A stretch of 64,000 nucleotides of DNA from Nageia nagi (lineage: Eukaryota > Pinophyta), in assembly GCA_050084985.1 (NCBI GenBank), contig JBITNC010000001.1, forward strand, positions 183,334,001 through 183,398,000, in the 5' to 3' direction. Positions 47,846 to 59,901 of the stretch are shown piece after piece. A model generated the notes under the pieces. The model saw nothing but the letters and a program-made list of their open reading frames with translations, searched no databases and was not told the origin of the DNA. Both the position numbers and the translations under genes were made by a program. Numbering within the stretch: position 1 is the stretch's first letter; the number at the start of each line of letters is the position of its first letter.

Positions 47846-50800
47846 TTGTCTTCTTATTCTATTTATAAAAGTTATTCAAGATTTATGTATGTGTTTTATT
47901 TAATTTAATTATGGATTCAAAGTGATTGAATCTATTTTACTTATTAGATTATTCAATTTAAATGAGACTAAAATAGTCAATCTTTTCCATTGATAGCTAA
48001 ACGAACTATGTGAGCATCCATATGAAGAAAATAAGTAATAATTAAGATACATAGTACCTAAAAATCCTTATTGAAGTAAATGTTATAAAAATCACTTTTA
48101 AACATTTAGAAATATTATAATCCTAAAGTTATTTTCAAATTTAATTTGGAAACAATTATTATAAGAATCTAAAAAATTCAAATCATTACTTTTATATCAT
48201 GTCACTGGAAACAAACCAAGAATGCCATAGTAATGTTTACATGGTTCAAACATTTTGAAATTTGAATTCAATAATCCTTATTTTAAGAGAAAAAATTCAA
48301 TTTGATAAACTACAATAGAAAGAGAAAAATATTGAACAATATAGTTCTAACAAAATAAATTATCTTTGTGGTGATAATTTCCATGACATGTTTTATTTGC
48401 ATTTACATATTTATCTACCTTTGGTATTCAAACCTTTGTATATGAAACTTAAAATGATTTGTTTCTAACAACTTAAAAACAAAATTATATCCTTTCTTCA
48501 AATTATGACCTTAAACAAAACTTTTCCATCCATGAAATTGACACCCATAGAAGTTGTCATAGGATCCTACATTCAGCTTCCATATACTAGAATGATCATC
48601 ATGGTTGATAACGATTATTTCATACATTTTATTTGATCATATTTTCCTATACTTTGAGAGAATATTATGCAATGCCATCATCTCATAAGGAAATATGATA
48701 TTTTATTCCACATCATAAAATGTGAATGATTGAAAATATGATAGGAAAACTAAACTAGATAAGCAAGATTCAAACACTTCCATTTTTATACACTTTAGAT
48801 TACATAAAAGACTCAGAGCATCATCACAAATGAAGTATATAATTCAATGGCATTCACAACTCTTTTATGTGCATATAAGCTATAATTGTGTAATCTATTG
48901 AATAAAATTCATGTCTAAGTTGTTATCCCTAATTTCAAAAGTATTTAAAAGTGATATTATTACTACAAAAATTTATCCAATGTCTTTCTTTGTTTGCTTT
49001 TCCAAATACACTTGCAAGATTATTATGGCTTTCAAAGTTATTATATGTTATGAACTATGTGAGAAAATTACAAGACATGAAATGACTATTATATCTTTTC
49101 AAGTTCAAGCATTGAAAATAAATGTATAATCACAAAGTGGATAAATATTAGAAAAGACTAATTTGGATAGGATGGATATATTTTTGTTATATTAGCAAAA
49201 GATAAAAATGAATGGAACAAGCTAATAGACATAGTTGTTTACTTCCCAATACATGATTTGACTGACATCAATAAAAATAAATTGTTTACATCTCTACTCT
49301 TACAATTATATGTTGAATGATTAAATAGACAACATGAGGCCTTATTTCTTCTACAACAACAACTAAGATTGAGAATAAAGTAGCCCTCCCTCCTTCTAAG
49401 TTTCTCTTTTTATAAAAAAATAAATATAACTATGAGGAAAGTTGCATAACAAAACCTAAAAGGGATTAACTAATTGAACAAGTACTAAATTTCATGCTTT
49501 AAATTTATGATACAAAAAATCATCTTATTCTACTTAGTTTGTACCAAAAAGCATTCATCATGTATAATTATCTAGTGCTATGTTACTAGAAATGCAACTG
49601 TCTTCTAGGCTTAAAAATCTATTTTTTTATCATCCATAATATTAGACTATGAGGGTTATCCCCTTTCATAGGAAAAGATAGGTCTAAGTGACACATTATA
49701 ACAAACCCCTTTCAAATGAATCTATTAGTATTACCACACCCTCATATATATGGCTAATATGTATCATTTTATGCTTCCATTTCTTATTTTCTTTTATTGA
49801 TTTTTCTCTCTTAACATTCCTTCATATTTTTCCTCCATCATCTCTTATATTTTTCTTACATTTCATGGATTCTCATCACAAATTGGCCAAGTCACTACCT
49901 TTTAAAATAATATTAACATTTTTAGAAAATTTCAAGAAAATTACTTTCATTCATGCTAGTCTATTCAAATCTAGATAATTATAATGTTTATTTGGTCATT
50001 TATAATGTCTACATCTCATGCTCATGCCAACTTCTTTCATGCTTGATTCATAATCATGCCCAACAATATCCATAATTCATAATATCCATGCTCAAGAATT
50101 TCAACATGTCAGTGCATAAATTAGGATAACTTATCTGTATATTTTCCTTTGTACAAAAAACTGGTTGAAAAAATTTAGTTGTTATCTCCATCTTTCCTTT
50201 GTTAATATAGATATTAAGAATACAACTAGTTTTGAATGCATAATTTAGTTAAAACTTGAAATATTAAATAAAGCCATAAATTAAAAAAAGTGAATGCATA
50301 ACAAAATAATTTTTAACTCTTATATACCATTTCAAATGTTGTAAACTTAAAAAGTTGACTACTTGTAGATTGTTTGAGAGGTAACAACAATTACCATATC
50401 AAAAAATAACCAAGAATAAAATTATTCCACTTAGAAAAATATATTACAAGTGAGTAAGCTATGAAATTATTTGTTAAAGCCTTAGTAAAGGCATTCTGCA
50501 CTCTAAAACCTCCATGCTATCATGTGGTTTTTTGTACATCAACATAATATTCTGAATTAAATTAGTGGAGAAATGTGGTTGTACACATATAACTTCCTAA
50601 TTCCTAGAATGTACAAACATACAACCACATGAATGCATATAAATAATAAAATAATTGTGATGAAGTTCATAGGTTATTTTTTAAGGCTTATAAATAACAT
50701 AAAATATGAAATTAAGTGAAAAAATTCAATTAGAAATTTGTTATTTTGGAAGTTTTCAACCTATAGGGTCTAGAATACTTGTGACATTAAGCTTGTATAA

Positions 50801-51769
50801 ATATTATTTCAAAACAAAAATCAATTTTTTGATTCAATAATCACATATTTATGGATCACTCATTTCTAAACATTAAAGATCAATTACATAACTCTCTCAA
50901 TAAAGCATATGTAAATAATCTTTTCATTGTTGAGGAATTACAGAACATTCTAGGAACATAGTATTGATGTATACATGAAACTCTATAGAACATATACCAC
51001 AAATGTGGATGAATTCTTCTATTCAATATCATACATATCCTTATTAAGAATACATAGACTCTCTCATCATTCAACTGACTTATTATAGTTTCTAGAGATC
51101 CTATGACCTTTCTTTAAATCTACTAAAAAGATGAATATAGAATGACAATAAATTGAAAAATACTTCTAGATTTATGCATGCTTTAGTTTGTTGCTTTCAA
51201 AATCTAATGCATCCACTAGTCCATGTCAAAAAAAGAAGACTACAACTATGCTTTGGTATAGGCCTACACACAAGCATAGTACTCAATACTTTCAAAAGCA
51301 AAAACATGAAATATATGGAAATGCTTGGTTAATTACAACCCATTTTACCTTATGATTCATCTCTAAATATAATCCTATAATAACAATTTGGCATAGCCTC
51401 ATCATCTATAAAAAAAAAGACACACAGTAATACATAAATAATTTTGAATACATATTAACATAATTTTGATATCCAAGTCTACACATTAACATACAAATAG
51501 TAACCTACCATCTAGAACTTATGGAGTAGATAATTTTGAATGGTATCTTCTATGACCACTACCTCTATTATAAGAATAAGATGCTTGTGATGTTTTTTTT
51601 TTCCTTACAAATTGAAAAAATACAACTCTTTTTTCTTGTTAAAGTTTGGTCTTAATCAAGTTAAAAATGATGGGGAGTTGATCTTTCATTATATTTTCCT
51701 CTTAAATTTTCAACCATAACTATAACTCTTTAAGCTTCACTTTTAGTTTGTGAGGGATTTTCAACTAAA
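47846..51769. other. No recognisable gene
   Basis: Nearly 4 kb of AT-rich DNA. Short frames (48911-49129, 49688-49978 plus, 50880-51074 minus) carry no motif and are consistent with chance. No LTR edges, tandem repeats or protein matches were recognised. Confidence 0.5.
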
Positions 51770-51850
51770 TTCTTAATAGCATAATGTAGCTATTATTTCC
51801 AAGGTGAAGTAACAAATTCTATAGGAGATAATTATTCAATATTAGATTCC

Positions 51851-52075
51851 ATGAACTCATCAAAGGCATATTCAAGTGGAGGAGATACATGTTCAATTGG
51901 AGGTGATATAAAATCAACTGTAGGTGACACATTTTCAGCTAAAGGTAACAAAAAATGACCTAGAGGTGACATGTGTTTAGCTAGAGATGACACAAAATGG
52001 TATGGAGGTGAAACATGTTCAACTATAAGTGAAAAAAATTAGTTAAAAGTGATACATGTTTAGCTAGAGTAAACT
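51851..52075 (-). repeat. 21-bp coding repeat in the MULE protein tail
   Basis: Plus-strand AGGTGA(C/T) anchors stand at 51880, 51901, 51922, 51943, 51964, 51985, 52006 and 52027, exactly 21 bp apart. The next is at 52047 (20 bp). Minus-strand translation gives heptads such as PPIEHVS, PTVDFIS, PLAENVS and SLAKHMS, that is P-x-x-(E/D/K)-(H/N/F)-(V/I/M)-S. A period of three times seven and an open minus frame argue for past coding. A 1-bp loss at 52027-52046 and a T-run at about 52085 shift the frame. Confidence 0.85.
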
Positions 52076-52156
52076 CATCTAAAAAAATCTAGATTCAAAA
52101 GGCAACTCCTTAATGGGCCATCTTGATTCAAGTAATCTTGTAATATTAATTAAGAC

Positions 52157-52198
52157 ATGTTTGCAAATGTTATCTAATAATCCCTAAGGATAATCACA
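52157..52198 (-). pseudogene. SWIM zinc finger with one lost ligand
   Basis: C-x-C-x(n)-C-x-H is expected. Here Cys is at 52196-52198, the next ligand is Tyr (52190-52192, TGT to TAT), a Trp two codons later is a stop (52184-52186, TGG to TAG), and Cys and His are at 52163-52165 and 52157-52159. SWIM fingers sit C-terminal to the MULE core in plant FAR1-like and MULE proteins. Confidence 0.8.
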
Positions 52199-53290
52199 CA
52201 TAAGAAATCCTTCACCATAATTGGTAACATAATATTTGGTTGATATATCTGATTATCTTTGTACTCAATAAACATCAAGAATTGTGTAACGTTTACAACA
52301 TTTAGAATCAAGAATTCTATGGGATTTAATGAGAGAAGTTTCAAATTTCTTATCTTTCATGTGCTTTTCCAAAAAACCATAGGATTGTAGGTGTTCCTTA
52401 TATTTATATAATGGCTCCATATCATTGAGAAGCTTGTCCATGCACCAATCTAACCTCCTTCCACTCCTCTTTATCTTTTCACCAAAAAATCTCATTTTTA
52501 TGAATCCATGGTAAGAATCAATAGAAGAATTTATTTTTAAGTTTATATGTGGGAAATTATATAAGCTCTTGGTCCACATTGCTATAGAAGTAGCATAGGT
52601 CATTGTATTAAAACACAAGTCATGCAAATAAAGATATGTAACTAAATAAGTGATATGTTTGCAATTAACTTTGAAATAACAATATACTTAAAGAGAAAAT
52701 ACTTATTAAACTTATCATTAGCAACCTAATCATGATAAAAGTATCCTATAAATTTTTTCTCCTTTAATTCTTTGAAAAAATCATTAATAAGTATCTTCAC
52801 TTCATCTTTCTTGTGTATGGCATGCATAATTTATCCCAACCTAGAGAAAATTCTACCATACACATCTTCCAAACGTACATGTGTTCAAATATTTTTAAAC
52901 AAATTTTTGCTTACATGCCATAAGCAAATCAATTATTTGAAATTAAACACCCATAATGTTATGTTATGAAACTATGAAATGAAATATGTTGCTTGCATAC
53001 ATTCAAAAATATGTTATGAAACAATGAATTGAAATATGCATAAAAATATAATTAACATAGAGTTATAACTGACACAAATATATGTATTACCTTATTGCTT
53101 CTATTTTAGCTATATAATCATCCATAATGAAGGTATTTAACTTATAATCACCTCAAAGTTATTTACCTCGATCATGTAATATCTTTAGCCATTCTTCTAT
53201 ATCCTTTGTTTGATTACAATGAGTAAGCACCTATGCAATTGGAAAACCATACTCTTGATTATAAAAAACAAGCAATATATGGAGTTGTAA

Positions 53291-53372
53291 TTGCAATAGA
53301 TAATAAACAAATTTAGAAATGTAATAATCATATGAATTGCATGTACAAAATCAAATAAGATACTAAATTTAC
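53291..53372 (-). other. Likely 82-nt intron in the MULE gene
   Basis: On the minus strand the conserved frame stops after ITKYK at a GTAAAT donor (53372 and down) and resumes 82 bases later with LQLHILLVF in the correct order for the MULE core. The last bases before the resumption are TTGCAA, where a working acceptor would be TTGCAG. Removing these 82 bases restores the alignment. Confidence 0.5.
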
Positions 53373-54019
53373 CTTATATTTGGTAATACTAAATGTTGCA
53401 TCCATTACAATAACACTATTATGGGATAATGTTATCATCTTCATCAATATCATGGGAGTTGGATGCCTAAAAAGAAACCTTCAATATCCTCCATGGGTTC
53501 ATTATAAAGAAAATAATTTACTTTTTCTTCCTCATACCATTTATTAACACTTATATGATCATTATCATCTTTTTTTATTATCATTATTTGTCACCTACAT
53601 TGTACATTTAACACATGTTTTTGAGGAGACATTGGTACCTACCTCTTAGTAGGTCACTAAAATGCTCCTTCAAGTACTGACCATCAATAATTATATAAAT
53701 AGACACACATACATGTAACAATCCTTCAATATGATTTAATAACTAAGGTGATAAATGTGGTGCAAGCTTTGCCCTCTTTTCTCCTGATGGTTCATTCAGA
53801 CCATGGCAAGAAACTCCATCCTTATCCACATGATTGAAACTATTATATGTTATGAATGCAATATCAAGTTTGTATTCATATATGTGTACAATAAAATTGC
53901 ACTTGAATCCTCTTCATTGGTTAAAATATCTCTTTCTTCTTGGTGGAGGAGGGTTTTTCCTCTTATCTTCATTATCATATGAGCACCAATACATGAAATT
54001 CCATAGTAATAAAATAAGT

Positions 54020-54045
54020 AATATATATATATATATATATATATA
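54020..54045. repeat. AT dinucleotide microsatellite
   Basis: About 13 AT units, just before the N-terminal end of the MULE relic. A similar tract is at 41297-41322. Confidence 0.95.
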
Positions 54046-54109
54046 ATCAATAAAAATAGTAAATTTTAGGATCATAAACTACATTTACATCATCAAATTT
54101 TTTTATTTC

Positions 54110-54240
54110 ATGTCTCTTTTATGGATTTGCAACAATAAAATGTCTTTATCGCACGAATGAGCAATTTGCATCTAGATTATTTTTTCCACCTTCTATGAAG
54201 TCTTGCAATCTAGAAAGAGGTATAGATGCCACCGTATCTA
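54110..54240 (-). pseudogene. Possible upstream exon of the MULE relic
   Basis: The minus strand gives SIPLSRLQDFIEGGKNN, then ANCSFVR, in a short open stretch without transposon motifs. Its position and the pattern LQDFI.G are compatible with the N-terminus of the MULE protein, but it could be chance. Confidence 0.3.
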
Positions 54241-55659
54241 TGTTATTACTTATAATAGCATGAGCTTTAGTCCATGAAATAGGTGACTATGAGAAAAACC
54301 CCTATCTCATGCATTTCTTAGACATGCAATCTTAGTTTCTTTTTCCACTTCTTACCCTTCCCCATTATAGCTCAATATCTAGAACAAATGAATAATCAAT
54401 AGAGCAAAAAGGTGAGTATATAAGGTACTATATATATTTCCTATATCTTTATTTGATTAGTATTTATTATTTGTACTTATGTTCATATTATTACTAGTTT
54501 TCTCTTTTAGGGCTCAACTTAGTCTTTATCCTTGTTCATGCTAATGGTCATTCTAAGCACATGTATTGATATTGTTAGTGTGATACTAATTTTGTTTTAC
54601 ATGTTTAATATTATATGCATAAAGGATTTTGATAAAAACTTGCAATAAAGAAGCAAAATTAATTGATACTTAGGATATCACACCATGTGACCCATCATCA
54701 ACATATAACTAAGAATTGGATAATACTGTTATTGATTATTATGCCAAAGGTATATAACATTTTTTGTTAGAATCTTGGTTACATATTGCTTTTGAGATAA
54801 TGGTTGTATTCTAAAACAAATATATTTGCTATGTATGCTAAAGAAAACATTGGATCAAATGTAGCTGTGCATGCATGTAAATATATCAAACTATAAAATG
54901 GGAATAAATATTAATACTAAAAATATTTTAAATGTCTTAGCAATAAATGTAATATTAAACATTAAAAGTGTATAGAAAGAGATAAATATTGAATTATTGA
55001 GAGATTAACTCTTTCCCTACATTGTCTTATGAATACTAGCTCATTATGTTTTAGCTTAAGGAGGTTGGATTCTACCCCTCATGAATAATACCAATAGAGG
55101 ATACATTATGGAAAATATAACTGCATAGAATTAAGTATGCAAATGGAGTGGAATTTAGTGTTATTATTATAGTAATTATTTCATCTATATTTTAAATGTA
55201 AAAATGATGTAGCTAAGTATGAGGTAGTAAGATTTGGGCTATGAATTATGGAGGGTTTTGAGGATCAAAGAATTTCATATCTTTGGGGTTACCAAACTTG
55301 ATATTAACTAGGTAAGGTTTTGCATATATACCAAAAATAACTTGATAAGATAATAGGCATATAATTTGGGATTTTTTAGAATTTTTTGATGTAGTAAACA
55401 TCACAGCTCTTTACAGAACTGAAAACATCATTGAGAACACTATGGTCATAAAAGGAGCAAAGTTCAACCCAACTAAATATAATTTATGTTATGATTTCCA
55501 TAATTTTAGGCTCATTATGAGGCCATCTATCCTAAATAAAATTGAGCATTATGAGGTGTTTAGTAATAATGAGCATATTTCTTATTTATGATGAATGGAT
55601 TTGCATTTTCAAACACTTCTACATAAGTAGTCTAAGCTAGTAAATGAAAATTTGATACT
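54241..55659. other. No recognisable gene
   Basis: Plus-strand frame near 55390-55600 reads FDVVNITALYRTENIIEN and then KGAKFNPTKYNLCYDFHNF. I do not recognise it, though it lies directly upstream of a gypsy RT and might be part of the same polyprotein. The rest is AT-rich. Confidence 0.4.
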
Positions 55660-55990
55660 CTAATGAGATAAGAGTTGAATAAATTATTACATGAAAAGAT
55701 AATTTTCCCATAAGTGTACTCCACTTAGGTGGCTAATCTTGTATCAGTGCCAAAGAAAAGGGGACATCCACCAACTTCACAAAGCTCAATAGAGCTTTGC
55801 TTAAAGATCACTACCTATGGGCCATAGCTACCAATTAATTAAAATCCTTAGTTGTGGAGAAAAGATGTTCTCCCTTCATAATAGATTCTTTGGTTCAAAC
55901 TAGATATGACTTAAGGATGAGAATCATCATAAACATCCTTTACAAAAAAATGGGAAAATTCTATTTATGCTAAATCTAAATATGCAAGCT
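55660..55990 (+). pseudogene. Ty3/gypsy reverse transcriptase fragment
   Basis: The plus strand reads ELNKLLHEKIIFP-stop-VYST-stop-VANLVSVPKKRG, then in another frame FTKLNRALLKDHYL, and then QLIKILSCGEKMFSL, FFGSN and LKDENHHK. These are RT blocks 1-3 of gypsy elements (e.nkLL.aGfI.P...S.WVanvVpVPKK.G, F..LN.aC.KD.yplp.idqli......e.fSllD.fsGynQI...edqhKt). Stops fall at Gln and Trp sites. The catalytic Asp in FSLLD is Asn (FSLHN). No YxDD block follows. About 10 residues are deleted between PKK and FTK. Confidence 0.82.
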
Positions 55991-57320
55991 TATAGTGATG
56001 TAAAATAGTCAACAAGATGATTTGTAAAAATAAAATTTACAAATAAGAAAGTATGCACAAACTGCTAATACTTTACATTGATTAGAGATTTATCAAAGTA
56101 ACTTAGCCAAGATTCTATTAGGTCTAATAATTCTCTATTTACTAATTATATTTCAATAGAAAAATGAAATGAAATCAATATAAACTTTAAATTGCATCAT
56201 TCAGTAAATCAAAATTTAAATTTTAAAATATATTTGTGTCACCAATTTACATCAAGTTATTATAGTTTTTATAGAATAAACATTTGCAAATGATATGTAG
56301 ATTAAAACTCTCAAAGTTGGCTAATAACAGACAACCATTCCATTAGCTTCCTATAGTTTGAACTATAACAATCTAAACCTAAAAATTCTAATACTTTTTG
56401 GCTAAAATGAACTATATAATAATTTTAAAAGAAAAACACTTGTAAAATTATATCATTGATGAGAATACACATTTTGCACCAATTTTGGTGATATCCAAAA
56501 TTGATTGGATAAATAACTTCTCTCTAAATGTCCATCAAAACATGGATAATGGATCCTAAGTTCATTTATTTGTATCAAGAAATTTTTCTTGATAAAGGTC
56601 TAATGATTTTGATATTATGCCTGAAGTCTTTTTGACTGGTTCATTAACCTTAATTATACCCAAATACTTTTATTATTTTTCATGGTTGAAGGAGAAATAA
56701 CTTCTTTAATGATTTACTAAAATCAATCAAATATACATAGAAAAGCCTTTTATCCACTTGATGAGAAAGGGCTTTGGGCTAGTTGCATAGAGATTTTAAA
56801 GCCAAGGCTTTGATATTTGATTTGAAAGCAAGTGTTATCATCTTTGAGATATATCAAGTTTTTAGATATCTCTAAGCCCAAATACCTCTATTTTATTGTC
56901 TAATTTGTTTGATAATCATATGTGCAAAATGTGGAAGAATGGCTAAGGCCTGAGAATTATTTGATAAGAATGATGATGCAAACATAGTTTCATGGAATGA
57001 TGCAATGATCATAAAAATAAAAGGACCAATAATGCGAACATACCTATCATCTTCCCTATCATACAATCCCCCACTCTCTCTTCCTATACAACATTGTAAT
57101 AATAAGTAACATGCTTTTTTTCTTACATTTTTATAAGGGTTTAAATGTTAGTCATTTATAAATCATAAATGATAGTAATTTATCATAAATATTTAAATTT
57201 TAGTCATTATCAATCATAAATGACTATCATTTATTGCAAGCATTTACTATGATAGGTCAATGCATGTGTGGATTGAAAAAATTCAAAATCTAGGAGGGAT
57301 TGATAAAAAACTATTGTTAA
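55991..57320. other. No recognisable gene
   Basis: RT does not continue clearly. At 57120-57250 there are several ATAAATGA/TCATTTAT inverted pairs, leading into the 25-bp repeat. Confidence 0.45.
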
Positions 57321-57450
57321 TCAACAATAAATGATAAATGTTTATTATTTAACAAATTACAAGTGTTTATTAGTTAATAAATGAGTAGTGTTTATCATTT
57401 GATAAATGATAGATGTTTATCAATCATAAATGATAGGTGTTTATCAAATT
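57321..57450. repeat. 25-bp tandem repeat with inverted symmetry, 5 copies
   Basis: TGTTTAT starts at 57339, 57364, 57389, 57414 and 57438. Each unit contains ATAAATGATAG.TGTTTATCA, in which TGATAAA and TTTATCA forms can pair, so the array can form short hairpins. Confidence 0.75.
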
Positions 57451-57593
57451 AAATGTGGTATTTGAAAATGATATACACCAGGTGTTTATCAAGTTTGAGG
57501 TCACAAAAAATAAAGGTGGACCTCATGGCTACATTCCATGAGTATCGTACTATTAAAATTTATAATTTAATATTATTAAATATTTCTCATTAA

Positions 57594-58001
57594 TGTAAAT
57601 TTAGTTAATACTTAAAGTATCATTAGACACTTTAAAGTATTAAGAGAATAAAACTAGGAGAAGGATTAAAAATAGGTAAATGATTAAAACTAAAAAAGAG
57701 ATTAATTATAGAGTGGGTTTCTTCTTACAAAAAGAGAATAACCCTCCTCTTCTCTTATTACACAATTATTATGTAAGCTTTGCTATATGTTTAGATATGA
57801 GAGAGAAAAAATTTTGTAAGAAAGGTTTTTGAGAATAAGATCATAGTTAGTGGATGTACTCCCAAGGAGGGAGGAACCACTTTATATCTTGTTTTATTTT
57901 TGAGATTAGCTTGAGTTATTATGCTATAGTGTTGGTGTTGAAAGTGCCTTCTTGAGATCTTGGTAGATGAGAAGTTAATTTAGAAAGGGCTAATTTCTTC
58001 A
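57594..58001 (+). repeat. 5' LTR of the most complete copia copy
   Basis: TGTAAATTTAGTTAATAC to GCTAATTTCTTCA, 408 bp, shorter than the other three. The conserved GGAGGGAGGAACCACTTTATAT is kept. The TATA box is decayed (TTACAAAAAG in place of TTATAAATAG). Confidence 0.9.
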
Positions 58002-58003
58002 AG

Positions 58004-58015
58004 TGGTATTAAAGC
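58004..58015 (+). other. Primer binding site (tRNA-iMet), decayed
   Basis: TGGTATTAAAGC; two transitions (C to T, G to A) from TGGTATCAGAGC, two bases after the LTR. Confidence 0.75.
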
Positions 58016-59901
58016 AATTTTTAAAGGCTCCTTTTCAACGTTCTTAAAGGTCCATTCCTCTTCTTTCTCCATCTACTTTGGTGAGGTAAAAAGGGTTTGA
58101 AGGTATAATCTTCCTTCTACCTTGTTCATTATTATATTGTGCTTTATTACTAATCAATTTGTGGTTATTTTATTATAAAATTTTATTTAAAAAAATTTAT
58201 TCAAAGTAGATAATACATCATTGTTATACTAACATGTTAGTTTAATCTAATGTTATTACTATGTATTATATTAAATTGTTAAGTTGCAATTTTTTAAGTA
58301 AAATTGCCTAATGTGTAGCGATAATATATAAGTTTTGCATAAATTTGTCTAAATTTAGCAATAATAAGTTATTATAGCTTAAATTTGCAAGTTTCTACTT
58401 AATGTAGAGATAGTTAAAAGTTTTGCAATTTTTTTTTAACTATAATGTTATTATTGCAATTTTTTTTAACAATACTAATATGTTTGTAAAAATAAAGTTG
58501 CATGAAAATTACATGTATGCATTTTTTTTTAAAATATTAATATTTTACATGCATGCATTTTTTAGAGAGCTTATATATATAGTATGAGCTAAAAATTGCA
58601 TTAATTGCTATTTAAAGTTTGAATCTTTATTTGCTAATTTTAACATAAGTGAAAGTTATTTTAAGAAAATTTTTAAAAATAGCATGTCTTTAAGTATAAA
58701 ATTAATTATGCATAGATTAATATTAATAATGCATATATTAATTATGTATGCATGAATTAATGGTCTTAATGCATGTTTATTGCACACAAGTGGTTGGATA
58801 AAATTTTAAATGCATGCTTTAATTTTTTTCCTAGTGCATATTTTTTGCTAAGTAGATAAAACTATTAAATGCATGATTTAATATTTTTTTCTAATGCATG
58901 TGAATAGATAAAGTTTATTTAAATATTTTTATCTTATTTTTTGATGATAAATTACAAATAAGGAATTATTTTATATCTATTTTTTAAGTAATAAAGGGGA
59001 TAATTCCTCATTTTTGATAATGAACCTTTGTAAAGAGTTCCATTAAGGATTGTGACAAAACCCATTGGACTCTTAAGTTCATATGTTAGTTTAATCTAAT
59101 GTTATACATCCTTTGTAAAGAGTTCCATTATATTAATAAACTTTTGTTTCATTAGGGGTTGTAACAAAACCCATTGGACGCTTTGGTTAATACTTATAGA
59201 TGATGTTGGATGTAGTTTCATTTTTAAAGCACTTTATTTATTTTGGAATTTTACTTTATATGAAAAGTATGAAAATATTCAAAATTGCTTCCCCCTAAAA
59301 TGAATACATCCACATATTTTTTTTTTTTATAATATGACTTATTTGAGGAGCCATGAGATGAGGATAAGGAGGATTGGAGCCTTTTAATCTGATGATCCAA
59401 TTGGTGAAAATTTCGTACTTCTTAATTACCCCTAAATATTTTATTGGTATGAATTTAACTCTATATAGGTGGATAGACATGTGTGTAGTGATACTATATA
59501 TTTTCTTATCCATTCAGAGATTATCTTGATAACCTACGAAGAAAACTAAAAACTTAATCAACATAATTGATTTAGCCCATCCAACATACATCACAACAAT
59601 GTAAAATAGCTAGTACTTATCCTTGTGAGAGTATATCACTATCTAAGAGGAACTGATTGAATATTGGTAGGACTTGGGCTTCTTGTAGACATCTTAGTGA
59701 AGACCTAATTTTAGAGAAGAAAATAAACCTTAATTTTTTTCTCTTTGGTTATACTTGGTGATGAAGATGTTGGATGTATGTTTTTGATTCTTATTTATAA
59801 TTAAGCATTTGATTTGTTGATTAGTTCAAATATGTATTTGTATGATTAATGTTCAGTATTTATGCTTACATTATTTATCTTCTTCGTATTATTTTCTAGC
59901 A
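58016..59901 (+). other. Long non-coding leader of the copia copy
   Basis: No coding frame on the plus strand. 59280-59540 is the part most similar to the other copy (41780-42010). 59025-59190 has a tandem duplication of about 86 bp (CTTTGTAAAGAGTTCCATTA at 59025 and 59111). The frame at 59295-59513 (minus) is not conserved as a protein. Confidence 0.65.

Larger units (their letters stand above)
51770..54010 (-). pseudogene. MULE transposase with SWIM zinc finger (relic)
   Basis: Minus-strand parts in order: N-terminal DNA-binding-like region (53700-54010) with RGFKCNFIV, YNSFNHVDKDGVSCHG and LNHIEGLL; VNKWYEEEKVNYF and FFLGIQ near 53470-53540; MDATFS (53388-53405) with the first catalytic Asp of the MULE DDE core; LLVFYNQEYGFPIA and TKDIEEWLKILHDRGK (53160-53290); FIMDDYIAKIEAI near 53100; an open frame 52265-52627 with SSIDSYHGFIKMRFFGEK and GRRLDW; a SWIM finger (52157-52198) MCDYP-stop-G...ICKHV. 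Then comes a tail of 7-residue repeats. This layout is that of plant MULE-derived proteins, which cut and paste DNA or act as transcription factors. Several stops and at least three frameshifts disable it. No terminal inverted repeats were found. It could be a decayed host gene or a transposon. Confidence 0.87.

Noticed and set aside
53850-54050. 66-residue minus frame with Ile-Tyr repeat start
   Set aside because: Begins in the AT microsatellite and runs in a different frame from the conserved MULE N-terminus.
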